64,000 bases of DNA. Origin: Aggregicoccus sp. 17bor-14 (GTDB lineage Bacteria; Myxococcota; Myxococcia; Myxococcales; Myxococcaceae). A program made the translations under genes and the position numbers. The DNA lies in assembly GCF_009659535.1 (NCBI RefSeq), contig NZ_VJZZ01000003.1, positions 124,001 through 188,000 of the forward strand. Reading direction: 5' to 3'. The notes below the pieces were generated by a model that searched no databases, had not been told where the DNA came from, and saw nothing but the letters and a program-made list of their open reading frames with translations. This document shows, one piece after another, positions 35,559 to 42,364 of the stretch (its first letter is position 1; each line of letters starts with the position of its first letter).

Positions 35559-36803
35559 ATGGCGAAGGATGACGGTGACGCGGAGCTCTCCTCGGCCGAG
35601 GCCGCGGCGCTCCTCGACGTGAAGCTGCCCACCCTCTACGCGTACGTGAGCCGGGGGCTCCTGCACAGCATCCCCAGCCCGGACACGAAGAAGCGGCGCT
35701 ACCGGCGCGAGGACGTGGTGCGGCTCAAGGCGCGCCACGATGCGCGCTCGGGCCACGGCCCGGTGGCAGCCAGCGCGCTGCGCTGGGGCGAGCCGGTGCT
35801 GGACTCGGCCATCACCTCGGTGAGCGGCGGGCGGCTGCGCTACCGCGGCCACGACGCGGTGGAGCTCGCGACGGGGGGCACCCACTTCGAGGCGCTCGCC
35901 GAGCTGCTGTGGACGGGAGCGCTTCCCGCGGAGCCTCCCGCGTGGAGCGCACCGGGGCTGGGGCTTCCCGGCGCAGTGCTCGCCTCACTCGTGGGCAACG
36001 CCCCCGCGCCCGTCTCCGTGCTGCAGGTGCTGGTGCCGGCGCTGGGGGCGCGCGATGCAGACCGCTTCCTCGCCACGCCCGAGGCGGAGCTGCCCCGGGC
36101 GCGCGTGCTCCTCCTGCGCATGGCGGCGGCGCTCGCCCTGCCCGCTTCGCCGTCGCGGGCGCAGGCGGCGCTTCAGGCGCCGAGCGTCGCGCACGCGGCC
36201 GTCGTCGCGCTGGGGGCGCGTCCCACGCCGGGGGCGGTGCGCCTCGTGGACCTCGCGCTGGGGCTGTTCGCGGACCACGAGCTCAACGCCTCCACCTTCA
36301 CCGCACGCGTCGCCGCCTCCACCGGGACGGACCTCTACGCGTGCATCGCGGCGGCGCTCGCCTCGGTGTCCGGCCCGCGCCACGGGGCGAGCTGCGACCG
36401 GGTGGAGGCGCTGCTCGCGGAGGTGGGCCGCCCGGAGCGCGCCGCGAGCACCCTGCAGGCACGCGCGCGCCGGGGCGACGCGCACTTCGCCTTCGGTCAC
36501 CTGCTCTACCCTGCGGGCGACCCACGCACCCAGCCCCTGGTGCAGGCGGCGCTCGCGCTCGCCCCCAAGCTCCCGGCGCTGCGCACCCTGGAGGCAGTGA
36601 TTCAGGTGGGCGAACAGGCGACCGGGCAGCGGGCTGCGGCGGACTTCGGCCTGGTGGCGGCAGCGCTCGCGGCGGGGCTGCCTCCGGGCTCGGCCACGGC
36701 CCTGTTCGCCCTGGGGCGCACCGCAGGCTGGGTGGCGCACGTGCTGGAGCAGCGGGCCGCGGGGTTCCTCCTGCGGCCGCGCGCCCGCTATGTAGGCCCG
36801 TGA
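35559..36803 (+). CDS. Citrate synthase with N-terminal MerR-type HTH domain
   Basis: 414 aa. Residues about 9-60 (LSSAEAAALLDVKLPTLYAYVSRGLL, in parts LSSAEAAALLDVKL and PTLYAYVSRGLL, then KKRRYRREDVVRLK) form a MerR/excisionase-like winged helix. The rest is a citrate-synthase fold: GPRHGAS and FGHLLYPAGDPR keep both His positions. AADFGLVAAAL keeps Asp, and the C-terminus keeps ALGRTAGWVAHVLEQ. The Arg of GHR is Leu. Such HTH fusions suggest a DNA-binding enzyme sensing acyl-CoA or oxaloacetate (inference). GGAGG precedes ATG 35559. It is divergent from the other citrate synthase across two perfect repeats. Confidence 0.9.
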   Translation: MAKDDGDAELSSAEAAALLDVKLPTLYAYVSRGLLHSIPSPDTKKRRYRREDVVRLKARHDARSGHGPVAASALRWGEPVLDSAITSVSGGRLRYRGHDAVELATGGTHFEALAELLWTGALPAEPPAWSAPGLGLPGAVLASLVGNAPAPVSVLQVLVPALGARDADRFLATPEAELPRARVLLLRMAAALALPASPSRAQAALQAPSVAHAAVVALGARPTPGAVRLVDLALGLFADHELNASTFTARVAASTGTDLYACIAAALASVSGPRHGASCDRVEALLAEVGRPERAASTLQARARRGDAHFAFGHLLYPAGDPRTQPLVQAALALAPKLPALRTLEAVIQVGEQATGQRAAADFGLVAAALAAGLPPGSATALFALGRTAGWVAHVLEQRAAGFLLRPRARYVGP

Positions 36804-36867
36804 AGCGGGGTCTCCGAGGCCCCACCCCGTGGCAGGCGGGGGCGAGTGTGATAGAGCCGCGCGCCCC

Positions 36868-37743
36868 ATGCAGTCCATCCTCCTCGTCCTGCTCGGCGCC
36901 TGCAGCTACGGCGCGCTCTCCACCCTGGTGAAGCTCGCCTACGGGCGCGGCTTCGGCACGGGCCAGGTCGTCGGCAGCCAGATGCTGCTGGGGGCGGCCC
37001 TGTGCTGGCTGCTCGCGCTCGCGAAGGGCCGCTCGCGCGCGAGCCCGCGCCAGGCGCTCGCGCTGATGGCCGCGGGCGCGCCCGTGGGGCTCACCGGCTG
37101 CCTCTACTACGCGTCCCTGCGCTACCAGGGCGCGGCGCTCGCGGTGGTGCTGCTCTTCCAGTTCACCTGGATGGGCGTGCTGGTGGAGGCGGTGCAGGCG
37201 CGGCGCTGGCCGGGCAAGGAGAAGCTCGCGAGCCTCGGAGTCCTCGCGCTGGGCACGCTCTTCGCGAGCGGCGTGGCGGAGGGCGGGGCGGGGAGCCTCA
37301 GCCTCATCGGGCTGGGCCTCGGACTGCTCTCGGCTGTCTCGTACACGGCCGTCATCCTCGCCAGCGGCAAGGTGGCGCTCGCCATCGATCCCTTCGTGCG
37401 CAGCGCGTGGATGGTGACGGGCGGGCTGGTGGTGGCGCTCGCGGTGTTCCCGCCGGCCTTCCTCGTGGACGGGTCGCTCACGCACGGACTGTGGCCGTGG
37501 GGGCTCGCGCTGGGCTTCCTCGGGATGGTGGTCCCCACGGTGTGCTTCGCGCGCGGGATGCCGCACGTCGGCCCGGGGTTGGGCGCGATCCTCGGCGCCG
37601 CGGAGCTACCCACCGCGACGCTGATGGCCACTGCGGTGCTCGGCGAGCAGATGACGGCGCTGCGCTGGGTGGGCGTGGTGCTGGTGCTCGCGGGCGTGGC
37701 GCTGCCCGAGCTGCGCGTGCGGCGCGCGGCCGTGCAGGCGTAA
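36868..37743 (+). CDS. EamA/DMT-family transporter
   Basis: 291 aa with about ten predicted membrane helices in two EamA-type halves (first about 1-135, second about 145-285). Examples are ILLVLLGACSYGALSTLVKLA and GVVLVLAGVALPELRVRR, each split by loops. A charged RRWPGKEKL loop separates the halves. DMT proteins export metabolites or amino acids; the substrate is unknown. ATG 36868 follows the HTH-citrate synthase stop by 64 bases on the same strand. Co-transcription with the citrate synthase is possible. Confidence 0.88.
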   Translation: MQSILLVLLGACSYGALSTLVKLAYGRGFGTGQVVGSQMLLGAALCWLLALAKGRSRASPRQALALMAAGAPVGLTGCLYYASLRYQGAALAVVLLFQFTWMGVLVEAVQARRWPGKEKLASLGVLALGTLFASGVAEGGAGSLSLIGLGLGLLSAVSYTAVILASGKVALAIDPFVRSAWMVTGGLVVALAVFPPAFLVDGSLTHGLWPWGLALGFLGMVVPTVCFARGMPHVGPGLGAILGAAELPTATLMATAVLGEQMTALRWVGVVLVLAGVALPELRVRRAAVQA

Positions 37744-37859
37744 CCGAGCGCCTTCGGATATTTCGCACCCCGAGGCAGCCGCCCGCTTGCGCTTCCGCTG
37801 CGGGCTCGGGCATCGTCGCGCGGGAAAGGGCGGCTCGGGTCGGCGAGCCGCGCAGCTCC

Positions 37860-38690
37860 ATGCGCACGCTGCATCGCTCCCTCGCCCTCGCCTCGCTCGC
37901 TCTCGCACTCGCCGGCTGCAGCAACTCCCTCAGCGTCCAGGAGCGGGCTGCGGTTCGGCAGGACGCGCTGAAGTTCATGAGCGGGTCCCGCATGCATCTC
38001 GACTCCGGGCTCGCGCTGTACTGGCTCCTGGAGCGCGACCGGGTCCTGCCCACGATGACGCCGGAGCAGGCGCTGGACGCCATCCAGGCGAGGGGAGACA
38101 CGGGGTGCGAGATCTACACTCGCGCGACCTCGACGACGCTGCGTGTGGAGGATGGGCCGCAGGTCAACGGCTGCTACTTTGGAATCGACAAGGGCGCGCT
38201 CTACACGGTGACGGCCGCCCGGGACACCGCGGGCGAGCTGGAGCTGAACGTCCAGGCAGAACTTGCGGACGGGAGCACCTGGTCTGGGCGGCACGTCGTA
38301 CGCCCCTCGTCTGAGCACTCACCTTTCGAGATCGAGGCACCTTCGCTGAGCTTCAAGGGCACGGCGCGGTGGGCGCCCTCGGGCGGGCGCTTCACGCTCG
38401 ACGGGACGGGCGAGGCGCTCTGGTCCGGCGCCGCTGCGCGCCCGTACCGCATGGAGGAGTTCATCCTGTCGCCCGGAAGCTGCGCTCCCGCCTGGGGCGA
38501 CCTGGTCATCGAGTACCAGGACGGGCTCGAGTACGCGGATCTCGATGCCCCGGACCGGCCCCAGCGCATCGACGGCCCGCTCGAAGCGGCCCTGCACTTC
38601 GAGCCGGGCGTGGTCGCCGTCACGCTCGATGGCAAGCGCGAGTCGCGCTACTTCGACGAGCTTCAGTGCACCAACCCCTGGGCCTTCTAG
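37860..38690 (+). CDS. Predicted lipoprotein, unknown function
   Basis: 276 aa. The type II signal peptide has the lipobox LAGC with C20 (MRTLHRSLALASLALALAGC). The mature protein is a mixed alpha/beta protein with eight further cysteine or aromatic-rich strands (GCEIYTRATSTTLRVEDG, NGCYFGIDKG, FDELQCTNPWAF). No family was recognised. ATG 37860 is fixed by the signal sequence. The C-terminus is 8 bases from the stop of the convergent ZIP gene, leaving no room for a separate terminator. Confidence 0.75.
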   Translation: MRTLHRSLALASLALALAGCSNSLSVQERAAVRQDALKFMSGSRMHLDSGLALYWLLERDRVLPTMTPEQALDAIQARGDTGCEIYTRATSTTLRVEDGPQVNGCYFGIDKGALYTVTAARDTAGELELNVQAELADGSTWSGRHVVRPSSEHSPFEIEAPSLSFKGTARWAPSGGRFTLDGTGEALWSGAAARPYRMEEFILSPGSCAPAWGDLVIEYQDGLEYADLDAPDRPQRIDGPLEAALHFEPGVVAVTLDGKRESRYFDELQCTNPWAF

Positions 38691-38698
38691 GCCTCCCC

Positions 38699-39466
38699 TC
38701 AGGCCGTCTTGCTCAGCACGAAGGCCGCGAGGAAGCCCAGCACGGTGATGAGGCCGCTGAGGTTGTGCGTGCCCTCGAAGGCCTCGGGAATCATCGTGTC
38801 ACTGAGCATCGCGAGGATGGCCCCGGCCGCGACCGCGTTGGTGACGGCGACGGCCGCGGGGCTCACACCCTGGAAGGCCACGTAGCCCACCAGCGCGGCG
38901 AGCCCCGAGGCGAGCGCGATGCCGCCCCACACCCCGAACACGTAGCCGCGGCTGCGCCCCGCGCGCCGCATCCCGGCGCTGCTGGAGAGCCCCTCCGGCA
39001 CGTTGGAGAGGAACACCGCCGCCACCGCCACCAGGCTCACGGTGCCGCCCGCGAGCAGGCTCACTCCGATGACGATGGACTCCGGGATGCCGTCCAGCAG
39101 CGCCCCCAGCGCGATGGCGAGCCCGCCGCCGCCCTCGCCCTGTCCCGAGGCCTTTCGCTCCTCGGCCTGCTGGGTCCCGGAGCGCTTGCGGTGCTTCGCT
39201 CCATGGCGCGCGAGCAGGATGCTCGCGGCGCTGTACACCCCGGCGCCCGCGACCGCGCCTCCCCCTGCGCTCCACGCTCCGCCCTGCTGGAAGGCCTCGT
39301 CCATCAGCTCGAAGGAGAGCGCCGAGATGAGCACCCCGCTGCCGAAGGCCATGATGCCGGCGATGAGCCGGCGCGGCAGAGGCGCGAAGTAGCCCACCGC
39401 GGCCCCGAGCAGGAGCGCGCTGCCCGCGAGCAGCCCCCACAGCCCCGCCTGCAGCCACCCCGGCAT
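38699..39466 (-). CDS. ZIP-family metal transporter
   Basis: 255 aa with about eight membrane helices. ZIP features are SFELMDEAF in an early helix, then LDGIPESIVIGVSL and LSNVPEGLSSS, where the HNxPEG-type motif is present in DGIPES and NVPEG forms. A His/Lys/Arg-rich loop (HGAKHRKR) lies between helices, as expected for ZIP. It likely imports divalent metal such as zinc. ATG 39466 shares its A with the TGA of the upstream glucose dehydrogenase gene (TGATG), so translation is coupled. Zinc supply to that zinc enzyme would make sense (inference). Confidence 0.88.
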   Translation of the reverse strand: MPGWLQAGLWGLLAGSALLLGAAVGYFAPLPRRLIAGIMAFGSGVLISALSFELMDEAFQQGGAWSAGGGAVAGAGVYSAASILLARHGAKHRKRSGTQQAEERKASGQGEGGGGLAIALGALLDGIPESIVIGVSLLAGGTVSLVAVAAVFLSNVPEGLSSSAGMRRAGRSRGYVFGVWGGIALASGLAALVGYVAFQGVSPAAVAVTNAVAAGAILAMLSDTMIPEAFEGTHNLSGLITVLGFLAAFVLSKTA

Positions 39467-40515
39467 CACGCCTCCTGCTCGAAGCTCCACACGGTCTTCA
39501 CGTCGTCCGGCCGCCGCTCGAGCGCCTCCTGCCAGCGCGAGAGCGGCACCTCGCGGGTGATGAGCCGCGAGAGCCAGGCCGGGTCTGCGCGGGCGAGCGC
39601 CTCTGCGCCCTTCTCATAATGGCGCCGGTTCGCGTTCACGCTGCCGAACACCGCGTTGTTCTCCAGCACCAGCTCGCGGTTCAGCATCCCGAAGTCCACC
39701 GCGATGTTGCGCCCGCCCGAGGAGACGCCGGTGAGGCACACGATGCCGTTGGGGCGCACGAGCGTGAGCGCCTCCACGACGAGTTCGCCCACGCCGGTGC
39801 ACTCCAGCACCACGTCCACCTCGCCCACCTCGCGCATCGTGGCGCAGTGGTAGTGCGCCCCCAGCGCGCGCACGAGCCCCGGCTTGGGCCCCTCCTTCAC
39901 GCGGTCCAGCACGTGCACCTCGAGGCCCCGCTGCACGCCCATCAGCGCGCCCAGCAGCCCGATGGGCCCGGCGCCGGTGATGAGCACGCGCTCGGGCGTC
40001 CAGCGCGCGCGCTCGCCGATGCGCTCCACGTGCTCCCACGCCTTGGCGAGCACGCTCGCGGGCTCCAGCAGCACGCCGCGCAGGCCGAGCCCCGGGTCCA
40101 CCTTCACCGCGAACTCCGGGTGCAGCCGGAAGCGCTCGCTCGCGTAGCCGTGGCGCTCCTTGATGCCGCGCTCGGTGTACTGGCCGTTGCGGCACATGTC
40201 CCATTCATTCACGGCGCAGTTCGCGCAGGGCACCGGGTCCGGCCTGCGCACGATGCCCACCACCAGGTCCCCGCGCGCGAAGCCGCTGCCGGGCGGCGCC
40301 TCGAGCACCTCGCCGAGGGACTCGTGCCCCAGCACCAGGCGCCTCTCTCCGGGCGGCGCCCAGCCGTAGGTGCCGCCCAGGATCTCCCGGTCCGTGCCGC
40401 ACACGCCCACGGCCCGGGTGCGCACGAGCAGCGCGCCCTCGGAGGGGGGCGGCTCGGGCACCTCCTCGAGGCGCGCGCTGTTCGGGACCTTCGGCTCGAC
40501 GGTGAGGGCTCGCAT
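39466..40515 (-). CDS. Zinc-dependent glucose 1-dehydrogenase-like MDR enzyme
   Basis: 349 aa. It has the N-terminal medium-chain dehydrogenase fold with catalytic zinc ligands C39 and D42 in GVCGTD, H64-E65 in GHES, and structural-zinc cysteines C97, C100 and C108. It has an NAD(P)-binding Rossmann segment VLITGAGPIGLLGALMG. The overall pattern, with EFAVKVDPGLGLRGVLLEPASVLAKAW, resembles archaeal-type glucose 1-dehydrogenase. It would oxidise glucose to gluconolactone. It starts 15 bases after the stop of the GH15 gene and overlaps the ZIP gene start; together they form an operon of glucose release, oxidation and metal supply. Confidence 0.88.
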   Translation of the reverse strand: MRALTVEPKVPNSARLEEVPEPPPSEGALLVRTRAVGVCGTDREILGGTYGWAPPGERRLVLGHESLGEVLEAPPGSGFARGDLVVGIVRRPDPVPCANCAVNEWDMCRNGQYTERGIKERHGYASERFRLHPEFAVKVDPGLGLRGVLLEPASVLAKAWEHVERIGERARWTPERVLITGAGPIGLLGALMGVQRGLEVHVLDRVKEGPKPGLVRALGAHYHCATMREVGEVDVVLECTGVGELVVEALTLVRPNGIVCLTGVSSGGRNIAVDFGMLNRELVLENNAVFGSVNANRRHYEKGAEALARADPAWLSRLITREVPLSRWQEALERRPDDVKTVWSFEQEA

Positions 40516-40530
40516 CGCGCGGGTCTCCTT

Positions 40531-42351
40531 TCAGCACCCGTTGCGCCGCTGCTGCGCGGGCCCAGGCTCGGCCTGGGGAGTGAGGTTGAGGGCGGTGTTG
40601 ATGAGGCCCACGTGGCTGAAGGCCTGCGGGAAGTTGCCGAGCTGCCGCTTCCCTCGCGCGTCGTACTCCTCGCTCAGGAGCCCCACGTCGTTGCGCAGCG
40701 AGAGCAGGCGGCGGAACAGCGCCTCGGCCTCGGCGGTGCGCCCCATCAGCGCGTAGTTGTCCGCGAGCCAGAAGGAGCAGGCGAGGAAGGCGCCCTCCCG
40801 GCCCGGGAGCCCGTCCACCGCGTGGCCGCTCGTCTCGGAGTCCTTCGCGGGCGAGTAGCGCATGACGAAGCCGTCCTCCAGCAGCTCGCGCTCGATGGCC
40901 GCGACGGTGCTCGCGACGCGCGGGTCCGTCGCAGGGAGGAAGCCGACCAGGGGCATCAGGAGCAGGCTCGCGTCCAGGCGATCCGAGCCGTAGGCCTGCG
41001 CGAAGGCGCCCTTCCCGGAGTGGAAGCCCTTCGCGCACACCTCGCGGTGCACCTCGTCGCGCAGGGCGCGCCAGCGCTCCACCGGCCCCTCCAGCCCGCT
41101 CTTCTCCACCGCCTTCACCGCGCGGTCGAAGGCCACCCAGGTCATCATCTTCGAGTGGGTGAAGTGCTGGCGGGGCCCGCGCACCTCCCACAGCCCCTCG
41201 TCCGGCTGCTGCCAGGCGCCCTCCAGGTACTCCATCAGCGCGACCTGCATGCGCCAGGAGTTCGCGTCCGAGTCGAGCGTCGTGCGGCGCGCCTGGTGCA
41301 GCGCGTCCATCACCTCGCCGTAGACATCCAGCTGCAACTGGGTTGCAGCAGCGTTTCCCACCCGCACGGGGCGCGAGCCCGCGAAGCCGGGCAGCCAGTC
41401 CACGGTGTACTCGGGCAGGCGCCGCTCGCCGGCCAGGCCGTACATGATGCGCAGCTGCGAGGGGTCTCCGGCCACCGAGCGCAGGAGCCAGTCGCGCCAG
41501 GCGGCGGCCTCCTTGCGGTAGCCGTTGAGGATGAGCGCGGTGAGGGTGAAGGTGGCATCGCGCAGCCAGCAGTAGCGGTAGTCCCAGTTGCGCACCCCGC
41601 CCAGCCACTCGGGGAGCGAGGTCGTGGCCGCCGCGACGATGCCGCCGGTGGGGGCGTAGGTGAGGGCCTTGAGGGCGACGAGCGAGGAGAGCACCTCGTC
41701 CTTCCACGGCCCCCGGTACGTGCACTGGTGCGCCCAGCGCTCCCACCAGTGCTGGGTCTCCCCCACCTCGCGCACGGCATCCAGCGCCGGGGGCAGCGGC
41801 GTGTGCGAGGGGTGCCAGGTGAGCACGAAGGGCACGCGCTCCCCTTCGCGCACGCGGAACTCCGCCACGGTGGTGAGCCCCTCGCCGTGGGTGGGCACGG
41901 GCGTGCGCAGGAGCAGCGCGTCCGGCCCCGCCACCGCCTGCAGCGCGCCGTCCTCGCGGCGCACCCAGGGGACGACGGAGCCGTAGTCGAAGCGGATGAT
42001 CAGCTCCATGCGCAGCGTCACCTCGCCGCTCACGCCCTCCACCAGCCGCACCACGTCCGGGTCGTGGCCGCGCGGCGGCATGCAGTCCACCACCCGCACG
42101 CGCCCCGTGGGCGTCTCGTGCTCCGTCTCCAGCACCAGGGTGCCGGGGCGGTAGCGGCGGCGGGTGGAGCGCACCTCGCCCACGGGCGCGAGCAGCCAGC
42201 GGCCGTGGCCCGGCTCGCCGAGCAGCGCCGCGAAGCAGGCCGCGGAGTCGAAGCGCGGCAGGCACAGCCAGTCGATGGAGCCCTCGCGGCTCACCAGCGC
42301 CGCCGTCTGCGTGTCCCCCAACAGCGCGTAGTCCTCGATGCGCGGCGCCAT
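40531..42351 (-). CDS. Glycoside hydrolase family 15 protein (glucoamylase/trehalase-like)
   Basis: 606 aa, typical for bacterial GH15 enzymes such as the mycobacterial trehalase. The N-terminal beta-sandwich carries YALLGDTQTAALVSREGSIDWLC. The (alpha/alpha)6 barrel has NWDYRYCWLRDATFTL, a proposed acid Glu in QQPDEGLWEVRG and a base Glu in LLSEEYD. No signal peptide is present, so it acts in the cytoplasm. Release of glucose from trehalose or short alpha-glucans would feed the adjoining glucose dehydrogenase. ATG 42351 is preceded by GGGAGGGATAT. It is 13 bases downstream of the histidine kinase stop. Confidence 0.92.
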   Translation of the reverse strand: MAPRIEDYALLGDTQTAALVSREGSIDWLCLPRFDSAACFAALLGEPGHGRWLLAPVGEVRSTRRRYRPGTLVLETEHETPTGRVRVVDCMPPRGHDPDVVRLVEGVSGEVTLRMELIIRFDYGSVVPWVRREDGALQAVAGPDALLLRTPVPTHGEGLTTVAEFRVREGERVPFVLTWHPSHTPLPPALDAVREVGETQHWWERWAHQCTYRGPWKDEVLSSLVALKALTYAPTGGIVAAATTSLPEWLGGVRNWDYRYCWLRDATFTLTALILNGYRKEAAAWRDWLLRSVAGDPSQLRIMYGLAGERRLPEYTVDWLPGFAGSRPVRVGNAAATQLQLDVYGEVMDALHQARRTTLDSDANSWRMQVALMEYLEGAWQQPDEGLWEVRGPRQHFTHSKMMTWVAFDRAVKAVEKSGLEGPVERWRALRDEVHREVCAKGFHSGKGAFAQAYGSDRLDASLLLMPLVGFLPATDPRVASTVAAIERELLEDGFVMRYSPAKDSETSGHAVDGLPGREGAFLACSFWLADNYALMGRTAEAEALFRRLLSLRNDVGLLSEEYDARGKRQLGNFPQAFSHVGLINTALNLTPQAEPGPAQQRRNGC

Positions 42352-42364
42352 ATCCCTCCCTGCG

